Position numbers and translations under genes: made by a program
Shown here: positions 35,501-42,587 of the stretch, piece by piece
Position numbering within the stretch: the stretch's first letter is position 1
How the letters are laid out: each line of letters opens with the position of its first letter
The notes under the pieces: model-generated
What the model was told of the DNA's origin: nothing
Seen by the model: the letters and a program-made list of their open reading frames with translations, nothing else
The model's database searches: none
Source: Leptasterias polaris
Lineage: Eukaryota > Echinodermata > Asteroidea > Forcipulatida > Asteriidae
NCBI GenBank assembly: GCA_037783415.1
Contig: JAZGTN010000009.1
Coordinates: 4,650,001-4,714,000, forward strand
Direction of reading: 5' to 3'
DNA: 64,000 nt

Positions 35501-36045
35501 AGATGCCCATTGTTTGCTTTGTCTTTAAAGGTGTCGTGATTTTTCATAAGTGATGCTTTTTTTAAGTCACAGTTATACAGAAAGATATAATGAAAGTCAC
35601 ACGTGAAAGTTTTAACTAAATTTAGTGTCTACTTCATCAGAAAATAACAGAAACTCTCAATGTGTTTTCACAAGAACGTAGAATCCCTCTACGTTATAGT
35701 GAGGTGACAGCGGGTACCAACCGCATCTCTGGCCGCAACATTCCCGAACGGACACCAACCATCAGAAATCTGAAAAACATTTCATGTATTATGCGTTTCT
35801 CAGCTTCAAACGTTTTGGGGTGAAAAATTGACCAAACCATATTATTTTGAAGGGAATCCTTTTTCAAAATAGTTTGTACTTGACAACAGCTGTAGCACCT
35901 GTCACGAAGTAATTTTGAATGGTCAATCATTTTTGGAGTATTTATAAGAATTGTTATCTGTTTAAATGTTTAGGACGAAGAAGATTTGTTCAACATGCCG
36001 CCGAGTCTTAGGGTATCATCAGCAAAGAGAGCAAAACAGTACTGA
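11588..36045 (+). CDS. MRE11: MRE11 double-strand-break repair nuclease, 19 coding exons, 684 aa
   Basis: MRE11 is the Mn-dependent nuclease of the nuclear MRE11-RAD50-NBS1 complex that senses and resects double-strand breaks. Exons: 11588-11601, 11737-11780, 12857-12957, 14004-14164, 16008-16095, 16620-16761, 17355-17469, 18851-19036, 20675-20840, 21413-21493, 23287-23410, 24677-24783, 25287-25454, 27608-27673, 29363-29636, 31602-31630, 32042-32112, 33874-33919, 35974-36045. All junctions are GT-AG and phases close to one stop. Phosphodiesterase motifs are intact: TDCHIGY (21-27), [11 protein letters not shown] (60-70), GNHDD (129-133), VLHQNR (217-222), GHEHE (246-250). The capping domain follows, then a RAD50-binding helical region in exons 13-14, a glycine-arginine-rich (GAR) run near 563-577 in exon 15, and an acidic Ser/Asp-rich C-terminus. 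Length is close to vertebrate MRE11 (about 700 aa). Exon 15 could also end at 29576 in the same phase; I chose 29637 GTAAGC because coding character continues. Start ATG 11588 is the first in good context, with G at +4. Confidence 0.95.
11849..12245 (+). repeat. tRNA-derived SINE in MRE11 intron 2
   Basis: The head TTGCTGAGCGGTCTAG...GTTTGAATCCCGG is box A/box B-like, followed by the family body 'gacacttgtg..cttgagcaaggcact' and the 'gggaaggtagtgcaatctgctctaccagccaggctcc' region. About 20 bases of the head (GCGGTCTAGTTCAC unit) are duplicated in tandem at 11867-11905. Confidence 0.75.
12414..12823. mobile_element. TTAA-type MITE, family B, split by a nested MITE
   Basis: The right part reads inward from CCCCTTTAA through a 'gcctgctatgatcatgac' stretch to 'ccatgtacagccacag'; the left part (12414-12460) is its degenerate inverse. 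Relatives are at 30848-31051 and 36135-36359. It is interrupted by the element at 12461-12688. Confidence 0.65.
12461..12688. mobile_element. MITE (AATAGACCCTTCCCA ends) nested in the family B MITE
   Basis: Terminal inverted repeats AATAGACCCTTCCCACGAAA / inverted ...TTTCATGGGAAGGGTCTATT. The interior is rich in GCGCGTGCGCA-type CpG motifs. Removing it restores continuity of the host MITE, so it inserted later. Confidence 0.75.
13211..13928. mobile_element. TTAA-type element, family C, carrying a nested family A MITE
   Basis: Left end TTTAAAGGGAACATACACC, right end CAAATACCTCCCCTTTAA. The body after 13626 ('atataaatgtagatttatacag', 'tgcaggaagaataatcc') resembles 21541-21800. The family A MITE at 13255-13622 splits it at a TTAA. 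Confidence 0.6.
13255..13622. mobile_element. TTAA-flanked MITE, family A, nested
   Basis: The same family as 7599-7957 over its whole length, flanked by TTAA at 13251-13254 and 13623-13626. The ends are AGGCACTGAACACG and CGTGTACAGTGCCT. Confidence 0.8.
14203..14618. mobile_element. TTAA-flanked MITE, family D (AGGTAGGGTCATTG ends)
   Basis: TIRs AGGTAGGGTCATTG / inverted GATGACCCTACCT, between TTAA at 14199-14202 and 14619-14622, in MRE11 intron 4. A degraded relative lies at about 63165-63330. Confidence 0.8.
14635..14800 (+). repeat. Interspersed repeat (…GGCAAGGC…GCACCAAGG… family)
   Basis: It shares 'ttcatctttgagaggacaaggc', 'ttcgcgagag..atttccgttt' and 'gagcaccaaggtt' with copies at 20865-20985 (inverted), 21115-21240 and 36555-36720. 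No TIRs seen. Confidence 0.6.
14870..15018 (-). repeat. tRNA-derived SINE head, minus orientation, MRE11 intron 4
   Basis: The box B complement (GGGACTCGAACCCACAC) and box A-like complement (ACGGCTCGGTCACAACACGA) match the head of the 28990-29345 SINE in reverse. Confidence 0.65.
15201..15906. mobile_element. TIR element (TAGACTGTGCAAGTCTCGCGCG ends)
   Basis: TIRs of about 30 bp: TAGACTGTGCAAGTCTCGCG at the left, inverted CGCGAGACTTGCACAGTCTA at the right. About 706 bp with no coding capacity. A shorter relative with the same ends is at 52643-52959. Confidence 0.8.
16240..16331 (+). repeat. Solo monomer of the intron-10 satellite, in MRE11 intron 5
   Basis: The stretch 'gcaggctggcatagtttat' through 'ccacagtggatgatattg' and 'aatggtcagacagtag' is one diverged copy of the unit that is tandemly repeated at 21815-22830. 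Confidence 0.75.
17512..17801. mobile_element. TTAA-type element, family E, in MRE11 intron 7
   Basis: It starts AGGGTGTGTACAACATTGGT and ends with the degenerate inverse (GCGATGTTGTGCATTGTC) before TTTAA. The body ('gcttgaaatgctatagtttttaggaa', 'aaaatccgatgtttg', 'gttttctcatgactctgaaga') is shared with 25732-26077. Confidence 0.65.
18541..18802 (+). repeat. 10-bp minisatellite (CTCTTAGTAC)n in MRE11 intron 7
   Basis: About 25 copies of CTCTTAGTAC with scattered substitutions (TATC for TACC, CTCGTAG). The array ends about 48 bp before the exon 8 acceptor at 18851. Confidence 0.9.
19088..19290 (+). repeat. tRNA-derived SINE, MRE11 intron 8
   Basis: Head GTTGCCGAGCGGTCTAG and box B GGTTTGAATCCCGG, then the body 'cccttgagcaaggcacttaacc', 'gggaaggtagtgcaatctg' and 'accagccaggctcctag'. 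It is truncated after about 200 bp. Confidence 0.75.
19629..20455. mobile_element. Probable hAT-like element, right end truncated
   Basis: The left end CAGGGCTCGATTTAGGCAC is hAT-like and is followed by repeated CGGGCTAGTCA units (19670-19735). Inverted counterparts (TTTCGGGCTAGTG) lie near 20435-20450, but no clean CAG...CTG right end or target duplication is visible. A SINE-like fragment abuts it at about 20462. Confidence 0.4.
20462..20545 (+). repeat. SINE tail fragment
   Basis: 'gtagtgcacgtaaaagaaccc' and 'aagggtcaacccctgtgtatctggtt' match the middle of the SINE at 23633-24058. Confidence 0.55.
20865..20985 (-). repeat. Interspersed repeat (GCACCAAGG family), inverted copy
   Basis: Reverse complement of the 14635 and 21115 copies: 'ttggccttggtgccccttcag', 'aagtgccctttgcag', 'ccatctctaagatgaaa'. 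Together with 21115-21240 it forms an inverted pair in MRE11 intron 9. Confidence 0.6.
21115..21240 (+). repeat. Interspersed repeat (GCACCAAGG family)
   Basis: 'ctcatctttgagaaggcaaggc', 'ttcgcagagggcaattcc' and 'aaaggggcaccaaggcc'; same family as 14635-14800. Confidence 0.6.
21541..21800. mobile_element. Fragment of TTAA-type family C element, MRE11 intron 10
   Basis: It starts TTTAAAGGCAAAGTATACC and shares 'tataaatgtagatatatacaa' and 'acgcaggaagaaaattcc' with 13630-13760. The right end is absent and the 108-bp satellite begins there. Confidence 0.5.
21815..22830 (+). repeat. Satellite array, about 10 copies of a 102-112-bp unit, MRE11 intron 10
   Basis: Each unit carries 'gactggcatagtttat', 'ccacagtggatggtgaatgg', 'tcagaaagtaggagggttga' and 'gatgcatacac'. 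Units near the left are about 108-112 bp; later ones are about 102 bp because part of the 'tatatcatttaaa' segment is gone. The later units are also more alike, suggesting recent local amplification. Confidence 0.9.
23633..24058 (+). repeat. Full-length tRNA-derived SINE with (ATT)n tail, MRE11 intron 11
   Basis: Head TTGTGGCTGAGCGGATAAG...GGTTCAAGTGTAGG, body 'cttaagcaaggcacttaa', 'cataaaagaacccagtgcac', and a tail 'aagtgctatataagaactg' ending in ATT repeats. Confidence 0.75.
24180..24596 (+). repeat. 104-bp tandem repeat, four copies, MRE11 intron 11
   Basis: CCATAATCAGAGTCCAACAG recurs at 24217, 24321, 24425 and 24529. Copies 1 and 3 read GGC(T/A)TACCACC before it; copies 2 and 4 read GACATATCACC, so the array alternates as a 208-bp dimer. 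Confidence 0.9.
25096..25298 (+). repeat. 67-bp triplication covering the MRE11 exon 13 splice acceptor
   Basis: Three copies of a 67-bp unit include the polypyrimidine tract, the CTGCAG acceptor and the first exon bases ACTAAGCAACTC. The acceptor AGs fall at 25151-25152, 25218-25219 and 25285-25286; only the last is followed by the full exon. Confidence 0.9.
25505..26340 (+). repeat. SINE split by a TTAA element, MRE11 intron 13
   Basis: 'gacactcgtgcccttgagc' followed by AAGGCACTTAA begins the body; 'gggaaggtagtgcattttgc' and 'gaagggggtaaccctgtttc' follow. The opening motif recurs at 25701, and the rest of the body (26082-26340) resumes after the element at 25732-26077. The tRNA head is missing. 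Confidence 0.7.
25732..26077. mobile_element. TTAA-flanked element, family E, nested in a SINE
   Basis: TIRs AGTATGTGTACAACATTGGT / inverted ACCAATGCTGTACACACCCT, between TTAA at 25728-25731 and 26078-26081. SINE sequence continues on both sides. Confidence 0.75.
26341..26650. other. AT-rich intron DNA, nothing recognised
   Basis: I see no repeat family or exon signal in this part of MRE11 intron 13. Confidence 0.4.
26655..27395. repeat. Three copies of a GAGAAAGACTC...GAAAC repeat, one inverted
   Basis: 'catttagccttcgagaaag' then 'actctgctagggtc' then a GAAAC block occurs at about 27125-27180 and 27328-27385, each after a TGTGTTGTG stretch. The reverse complement, with CCCTGGAGAAAGACTCCGC, lies at about 26680-26745. 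The core can pair as CC(C/T)T..GAG/CTC..AGGG. It resembles the terminal repeats of Penelope-like elements, but I could not confirm that. Confidence 0.55.
28990..29345 (+). repeat. Full-length tRNA-derived SINE ending at the MRE11 exon 15 acceptor
   Basis: Box A TGGCCGAGCGG and box B GGTTCGAATCC lie in a Leu/Ser-like tRNA head (about 28993-29080), then the body 'ggcaagacacttaactataa' and 'gcgctatataagagccgat' and an (ATT)n tail. The tail stops about 10 bp before the exon 15 acceptor AG (29361-29362). Confidence 0.85.
30236..30632. mobile_element. TIR element with strong internal hairpin, MRE11 intron 15
   Basis: TIRs AGTAAACTTGCAGGTACAAC / inverted GTTGTACCTGCAAGTTTACT. Near the left end (about 30294-30338) lies a near-perfect hairpin with a stem of about 20 bp (AAAAGAGATGGTG...CACCATCTCTTTT). 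Confidence 0.75.
30848..31051. mobile_element. TTAA-type MITE, family B, diverged
   Basis: Left 'aggaggactgtcaccttgatc', right 'gctacagtcatgatgtcag' then CCCCT, with inverted 'ctacatgga..' / 'tccatgtacagcc' inside. Same family as 36135-36359. Confidence 0.65.
32200..32515 (-). repeat. tRNA-derived SINE, minus orientation, MRE11 intron 17
   Basis: It ends with the reverse complement of the head ('gatgctcttaaccgcttggtcact'); the body complement includes 'aacacaggggttaacccttta' and 'gctccaggacacaagtg'. Confidence 0.7.
32573..33125 (+). repeat. 44-bp minisatellite, 13 copies, with CGTACATGTACG palindrome
   Basis: ACGATCTATTTTATGTA recurs every 44 bp from 32581 to 33109. Each unit begins with the 12-bp palindrome CGTAC(A/G)(T/C)GTACG. 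It lies in MRE11 intron 17; open frames through it are a by-product of the period. Confidence 0.9.
33270..33720 (+). repeat. 45-bp minisatellite with box B-like segment, MRE11 intron 17
   Basis: About ten degenerate copies of 'aaggcagaagttcatagttt' then 'agaatc'. In some units (33415, 33560, 33650) the middle reads GTTTGAATCTCACC to GGGTTCGAATCTCACCC, a match to the tRNA T-arm/box B. Confidence 0.85.
33932..35261. mobile_element. hAT-type non-autonomous element with 8-bp target duplication
   Basis: Ends CAGTGTTGTA and TACAACACTG, with exact 8-bp direct repeats GTACTTAT at 33924-33931 and 35262-35269, diagnostic of hAT transposition. Subterminal regions are arrays of GACTCGGACTC/GAGTCACGAGTC-like motifs (33942-34085 and 35095-35250). 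No transposase frame. It inserted four bases inside MRE11 intron 18 and left the GTTA donor core intact. Confidence 0.9.
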
Positions 36046-36112
36046 GTCGTGTACTGTATCACATCGAAGCAGCTGAACTCTTGTAAGAAGTTAAAAGTCA
36101 CCCAAGGTAGTA

Positions 36113-36118
36113 AATAAA
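36113..36118 (+). terminator. Polyadenylation signal AATAAA of MRE11
   Basis: AATAAA lies 67 bp after the MRE11 stop codon, the first such hexamer downstream. Cleavage would fall at or inside the MITE that starts at 36135. Confidence 0.6.
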
Positions 36119-36134
36119 CAGTACAACATTTTAA

Positions 36135-36359
36135 AGGGGCACTGTTGTCATGATTATAGTCTGCTTGTGGCTGGACATGGAAACATGAACTCTCACCCAG
36201 TTACACACGCGCGTGCGCTGACCATCACATCATAAATAAAAGCTTTAAAGGGCGCCGTAATAATTATCACGCGCACTCGCCAGCGCGCAGTAACTGGGTG
36301 AGAGTTCAGAATTCAATGTCTGGCCACAGACTCGCTGTATTCAAGATGACATAGCCCCT
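36135..36359. mobile_element. TTAA-flanked MITE, family B
   Basis: Nearly the whole element is an inverted repeat: AGGGGCACTGTTGTCATGAT at the left and TCAAGATGACATAGCCCCT at the right, with GCGCGCGTGCGC-type motifs in the middle. Flanked by TTAA at 36131-36134 and 36360-36363. Confidence 0.85.
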
Positions 36360-36554
36360 TTAACTGAACTACCTTTTTGTATGTAGTCTCCCGGCTTTTC
36401 TAATGTACCATGCAGCAGTACGCAGAGAAACAGCTGGACAAGTTCTTATCTGAACTACCTGGTAGACTCCTGATCCCGAACCTACTCCGTAGCAGTAGAT
36501 ACAATTAGCAGATTAACTTTTAATAAGGACAATGCAACACAGCAAAGTTGAATT

Positions 36555-36720
36555 TATATCAGGTCTGTAATTTCGTCTTCGAGAGGGCTAGGCCATTGTC
36601 ATTTTGCAAAGGGCATTTAGAAAAATCTTCAAAAAGGGAAATCATTCAAGGGGCACCAAGGCCAAAAGCAGGGCAACAGAGGCCAAGGCCTCCCTGTAAT
36701 TCAAGGCCTGATATATGCAA
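36555..36720 (+). repeat. Interspersed repeat (GCACCAAGG family)
   Basis: 'cttcgagagggctaggccat', 'ttttgcaaagggcattt' and 'aaggggcaccaaggcc'; best preserved copy of the family seen at 14635 and 21115. Confidence 0.65.
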
Positions 36721-38483
36721 AGAAATTTGAAGGATTGTAATGGGAAATTGTCCCGTTCAAAAGGTTCAAAAGACGAAACAAGTTTGGTCAAGTGTCTTGC
36801 CGAAAGACTCAACTGCCGCTATGGGGTTCTAAACTCACAAACAGAAAACACCTGAATTTAAGGCATGTGCTTAAGACTGACCGTACATGAAAATTTGATT
36901 ATTGCTTTGTATGCATGACCAATACACGCCCCTCATAGGAAAATTGAAGACTCTTCAAGTTTAAATCAGAAAAGACGGTTTATTTTTCAATCAGATCATA
37001 AAAAGCAAAAAAAAAGCAAGCGAAAACTAAAAGCTTCTGTATTGAAACAGTTTCAATTCTTACAAACCCTTTTGTCACAAAGAAATTATACCATTCCATA
37101 TTTTTATATTTTTGTAATAGTTTGCTTGGATGTCTTTAAAATATTTCCAACAAAACGCCAAGTTCTTGAAGCTTGGAACTCTTGGTAAGCAGAAATGGTT
37201 ACCAGCCAAAATGCCATGTAATTCACACTGCCAGTAACTGATATTCTGTAACATTCTGCTTAGCATGTATCTTAACAGCTTTATGAAATTGGGCCTTATT
37301 TTGGAGAATGACAAAGAACACCACAGAATGGTAAAGGGCTATGTGTATAACAAGTACATTTTTTAAATGCCGCATGGTTTGTTTTTTTACAAAAAGATAA
37401 TGACAATTGTTAATAATGTTTAAAAATACATGCAATGAAAGAACAATAGGAAAACACAACTTCAAAAATGATTGGTAACCAATTGGGTTTGAAACTTAAT
37501 ATCAGTATTGATTTTCCACCAATCAATTAAAATTCAGAATCATTTCTGTTCAGATATACACAAACCTTTCCCAAATCATGTTTGATTTTACGGTACACCG
37601 TAAATTTAAATGCCTCGCTATGAAGTTAGACTCAATTTTAAATTGTTTTGTTTCTAATCACTTGGTAATTTTTGTTTTGATAGATATTTATTAACCAAAT
37701 AAAAGTAAGAAATACATCAGGCACTTGATATTTGAACAACTACAACATTTCATGAACAAAAAGGGTATAATTCACCATGAATAAGCATGGCTCGCTTATG
37801 CTTGAGCTCATTTGCCCAAATCATCATCTATAAAAAAGGATACAATTTTTTTCCAGCAGTAGTCTTTAATCAATTCGCATGGTACATATACACCTTTCAT
37901 CGCTCTTACTGCTTAAGCAAAAATATTGCTTAATAATTTAATTTTAAGCAAAAATAAGCAGGTTACCAGTCACAGATGGTACATGTGGCATGATATTTTG
38001 ACTGGTAACCGTATTCTAGTATGCTTAGCAAATTTTGTGTACTGAAACAAAAATAGGGCCCTTGGTGTACGGCGGGCATCTGGTCTATAAACAGGTATTC
38101 AGGTTAAATTATCTTTAAAAAGTCATTGCCCCTTTCCTCTCTTTTCCTGCATCTCAGAAAAGTCTTATAGTACTACCAAAATGAAAATGAAAGTACACAA
38201 GAATTATGACAAAATAGGAAAGATAAAAATGTTGTCTTAATAAAATGCATTCAAAATGCTTCCTTTTTCTCATGCCCTAATAAATATGATTCATAATCTG
38301 CAGAATGTAAATGAGCTTTGACCAAATAAAAAGAGACAATATGGTAAAAAGAAGATCAAATGTGGCAGTAACTTGTGGTGAATCCAACTCAAAAGAAATT
38401 GCAGCAGCTCAGAAATTGCTAATCGATATGTGATTGTAAAGATTTCACAACGAGATATGATAACATTACATTATGAGCCTGCT
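36721..38483. other. No gene recognised; AT-rich with TAAGCA/TTACCAG repeat remnants
   Basis: Stretches such as 'ggttaccagtcacagatgg' and 'gcttaagcaaaaatattgc' (37140-37290, 37900-38060) resemble 47420-47550, so part of this is an old interspersed repeat. I see no exon with splice sites or domain. Confidence 0.4.
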
Positions 38484-38663
38484 AAGCAAGAGACCATATA
38501 CACATGACGTAGGGCGCCCTCGCCGAAAGGTCAAAAGGAGTTTGTTCGTCGGCCAATCCTGTGCGCCGCACGTACAAAGCTGTGCGTTTACATTGTTTTA
38601 TCATAAGTTTCCTTCAAGATGGCGGCTTGATGACGTCAATGCATAACGGCTATTCTTATCCAA
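38484..38663. mobile_element. MITE (TAGGGCGCCCTCGCC family), degraded ends
   Basis: The interior 'gtagggcgccctcgcc', 'aggtcaaaagga' and 'aagatggcggcttg.tgacgtcaatgcataa' closely matches 45895-46071. The terminal inverted repeats are decayed. Confidence 0.7.
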
Positions 38664-38703
38664 GCTGAGCAAATTAATTGTGAACTCGACGGTTCTACGA
38701 ATT

Positions 38704-38855
38704 AGACCCCTTGCATATGACGCCACAAGCTCTAACAGCGCCCTCACTGAGGTCAAAGGAAGGCCTTTCATTGGCTGATAGTTGTGCGTGTCGAATAGGT
38801 GCTGCTCGATTACATTGTTTGACATCAGCACTGGCACTTATGCAAGGGCTATATC
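38704..38855. mobile_element. MITE (TAGACCCCTTGCATATGAC ends)
   Basis: Left TAGACCCCTTGCATATGACG; right end TTATGCAAGGGCTAT is the inverse. The interior 'gcgccctcactgaggtcaaagga' is shared with 52701-52873. Confidence 0.7.
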
Positions 38856-41106
38856 AGATGAAAGATGCCCAAATAGCTCTTCATCACTGCTGGTAGAGCC
38901 TTTTCAAAACCATGGCTTCTTGCTCCGGCATTTTGAATCTTAGTAGTGCAAAGCAACGCACTGTTTTGAAATGGCTGTTGAAGCCGCAGTTGAAGCCGCA
39001 GTTGAAGCCATGGTCATTGTCAAGGTCAAAGCTCCATGATCTAAAACTACATATATATTTGTAATGTTACAGTTAAATAGATGAAGAATAATAAGAATTC
39101 CATAGTATTGAGTAATGCATTTCAATGACTAAGCTGTCCCGCCAAAAGACTTGTATCAATTTTATATAGGAATATTTTGATAAAAATGTTAAAATATTGT
39201 TCCATTATTATTGCTTGCCATACTCGTTTGTTTTTCTTACATACAGAAACAGTATAAAAATCTCAAACTTTGTGATTAACACTTGATCGTTTGTGAGTAG
39301 TTTTTAAAGCTAGTGGGCATCAGTGATAATCAGGACTGTTGAGGCCCAATTGGAGACTTCTGGGGACGCTAGGTGGCAGCAGACTCGCATGTACAAACAT
39401 TGTTCTGTTAAATGCGCATGCTCAGAATTACGTACATACTGGAAATTTACACTGTATGTCAGCTGTTACCTAGGGTTCCGTAGTCACCCAATTTATTTTG
39501 ATTGTTATTAAGTATTTAATCTCAACGGATATTTGTCTTGTCGGTGTATTTTGGGTTACCTTCAGTCAGTTTTCTGGGCAGTCGAGTACAGTTTGCTTCG
39601 GTAAGTAATCGCCTTCAATTTCCTTGTGTTTACACAGGACCTCAGTTGTTTTGTCATTGTTAACCATGTGGGTTCTAAGCATTTTTCCTGCGCTAAGCAG
39701 TTTGAGTGCCTACTCAGTTCTTTGGCTTAAAAATATAGTCCGTTACATGTAGAAATATAATTATTCTCTTATATCTTACCAAGAGTGTGGTGGTCTTTTT
39801 GATGACACAACTATGACGTCATGTAGAGCACTTGACCAGAAATTCCTGTACATTTACAAAACTCTTAAAACTGTTTGTGTACAACAGCGACTTTTGCTTT
39901 TGAATTAATATTTTTTTGTAATAAAATCGAGCGATTGTTCTTGAGCGCTAAATTGGTGATTCAAAGTTCGAACAATATGGGTAAGATTTCTTGTTTTGCC
40001 TATAAATATGGTAAAGATCACTTTGAGCAGCTGCATTAACTGTGGGTCTACTGCTAATATTGTATTCCTTATAAGAAAGCATGACTCTAGAAATGGAGGT
40101 GGGTAACCTCAAGTGACATAGGGGTGGCCATCACATCCCACACACAAGTGCCATTTCGTGTACACATGGTTGCAGTGAGGCAATTCATGGTTATGTGTTC
40201 TGCCCAGCAGTCCTCTGTCACACTATTGAAATAGTGAATGTTTATAATTCATAAATATTATATACATATACAGATATGACAGTATGAGATTCAAGTTGAA
40301 ATCGGATATGCTTTCAGAAATATTTGGAACGACTGCCTTAATAATACGCTTTTTGTACATTCGTAAACAAAAATTATGTTATAAAGCTTTTCTTGCTTCG
40401 TAAAACAGTGCGGAACTCCTTTTCCCCGCAGTATATTTTGCTTTGAGCGAGAATCAAAATATAATATGTAGGATTTGAAACTTTGCATTTTGTACGTATA
40501 ATCAGATGAGGTTTGCGGTAGCACCATGTAAGTAAGTAAAGTGTGCGGTGACACATTGTACTGTATTAAATTAAATCGCCCTGTATGTGATGTGGTGGTT
40601 CCGAAAGGGGCCGGTAGTGTATACAACTCGACGTTTTGATAAGTATGCTCTGATCTCCTGAAGATCAATCCAAGCATACTGATTGAAATGTCTAGTTGTT
40701 AAACCACCGGTTCTTTAATTTCAGAACCACCAGTTCGTTAATTTCAGAACTACCACAACATGACAATGTAAAGAGAGATTATTATGTACTGCATGACATT
40801 ACCAAACCCTACTTAGTTAGTACAAGATCGTATCCACACCTGCACACTCACGCGTAGGCCTACATAGTGTTACCACAAAATTTACCCGAGTGCATCTCCA
40901 CGCATAGTTTCAAAGCCTTCTTATATATACATCAATACTAATCTTACATTTTACTTATTTTTCAATATTTTGGGGAGACTAAATCAGCGTGAAAAATCAT
41001 GTATTTAATTTTTGTTTATGCAGAATTGCGTTTAGCGAGTAGATTAAACGAAGATGCCAAACTGCGGCATATTCATCAATTCAAATGAAAACAAAAAACA
41101 ACTCAC
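38856..41106. other. No gene recognised
   Basis: AT-rich. A short tandem (GTTGAAGCCGCA, about 38980-39008) and a 'gctaggtggcagcagac' segment (39368) with a relative at 35355 are the only notable marks. A 128-codon minus-strand frame at 40677-40291 shows no recognisable motif and I do not call it. Confidence 0.4.
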
Positions 41107-41276
41107 ACACACACAAGTGTGTAACAGCCTGCAATCGTGGACCCTCCTTTGTTCAACTCTTTGTGATAGCAACCGTGGACCACAATGCTTTCCTTTGTGA
41201 TAGCAACCGTGTACCTATTGTCCTCTTTTGTTATAGGTTCCCGGTTTGAATGTGGTTACCTACTCACCCACACACA
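41107..41276 (-). repeat. Interspersed repeat, inverted copy of 7372-7553
   Basis: It begins with a CA microsatellite, then reverse-complement CCACGGTTGCTATCACAAA units, and ends CCGGTTTGAATGTGGTTACC. Confidence 0.7.
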
Positions 41277-41942
41277 ATAACCAAATTTTTCCAGGCATGA
41301 AAACCTGTTGATAATAAATTATGGTTTCAGGAATGATAAACAAAATTGAGAACCACTGCCTGCCTTGCCCAACACAGCTGAATCACGTTGTGAATACAAA
41401 AGTAGAAACCAAAGGATATGAATTACAACCCTTAAAGGTGCTGAGCTAGACATCACGGATGACCAAGCATGAAAAAGGCGCCGTGCAAAGAAAAGGTACA
41501 ACGACATTTTAAAAAACAAGTAGTACTGACATTGATTAGAAACGAGAAAATTTTAAAATCTTGTAAAAATAACTTTATATTAATAAATCACTTCTTTTTA
41601 TAAAATATATATACACATGTTCCATCTACTTGTACGTTTCGAATGCGTAGGGCGTGTAATGTCCGTCGCAGACACACTTCAGTACACAATTATTATTATT
41701 ATTTTTTTATTCATGCGATTTAAGACAGTCATGGGTAGATTTTAGCCACGTGACAACATCATGTGACAAACTGTTAGCCAATCAAACACAGAACATTTGC
41801 GAGGTTCATCAGTGGAAATAATGTGCAATTCCTGACCTCCACTCAAAGTAGACTCACAAAGTAAAAAAACAAAACGGTGTAAACTAAAATGGAATAATTA
41901 CTCTACAATGGTGCCAAGAAACAATTTGTGATTTTTCTTTCT

Positions 41943-42587
41943 TCAGATTTGTGCAAATACAGACACCTCAGTCGCCACGGTCTCCTCCGGTATTATAGGC
42001 TGCAGGTCAAAGGTCACTGAACGTGCCGTTCGTTTAGCCGATGTTGCCTCTTTCGATGACGATGCCATGTCGGAGGACCCCGAACGCGGCTGCGTTCGTT
42101 TGGATGGTATCGCTCCGTTGGATGATGGTGGGTCCAGTGACTTGGAATGCAGCGTTCGTGATGGTGGGTCAAGTGACATGGAACGCAGCGTTCGTTTAGT
42201 CGATTTTACTTCGTTGGACGATACGTTGTAAGCCCCAGAACGCGGTGTTCGTTTAGCGGTTGCTGCAGTGACGGAACTCGGCGTTCCTTTGGTCGATTTT
42301 GCTTCATTTGATTTTGCTTCATTTGTCTTGAGGGCGGCCCTCGGACTCCGCGTCTGTTTGGTCATTGCTGCTCCTTTCGATTGGGGAACCGAACGCGGCG
42401 TTCTTTTAGCAACCCTTCCTTCAACCACTGGTTCTTCAAAATGCCTCGTTCGTTCAGTGGATTCAGCATCATCAAGTGAAACGTCCAAGGAAACCGAACG
42501 AAGCGTTTTGGGAGTTGGGGATGGTGCTTCTGGTGTTGTCGAAGCGTCGTCATTTCTGGAAGCGGGCGATGAGGCGTCAGGTGGTCG
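41943..42587 (-). other. Open 214-codon continuation of the GPCR reading frame after an in-frame TGA
   Basis: Directly after the TGA at 42590-42588, the same frame stays open to a stop at 41943. The conceptual product is Ser/Thr/Pro/Lys-rich and repeats a (S/T/A)KRT(P/L/A)RS motif about seven times roughly every 25 residues, for example AKRTPRS, STKRTLRS and SAKRTARS. No introns or further stops interrupt it. It could be a stop-readthrough extension, the normal tail of an allele with a sense codon at the TGA, or a recent pseudogenising change. The non-random repeat structure argues it was translated until recently. Confidence 0.6.

Noticed and set aside
39366..39382. CTCF-like motif GCTAGGTGGCAGCAG
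   Set aside because: A related copy near 35355 and shared flanks (GCTCAGAATTACGT) show it is part of an interspersed repeat; no evidence for an insulator.
39500..39610. Possible non-coding first exon ending at TTCG|GTAAGT on the plus strand
   Set aside because: A donor-like match alone; no coding exon downstream on the plus strand to join it to.
40291..40677. 128-codon minus-strand open frame
   Set aside because: No recognisable motif, biased composition or splice context; it overlaps another open frame in the same AT-rich region.
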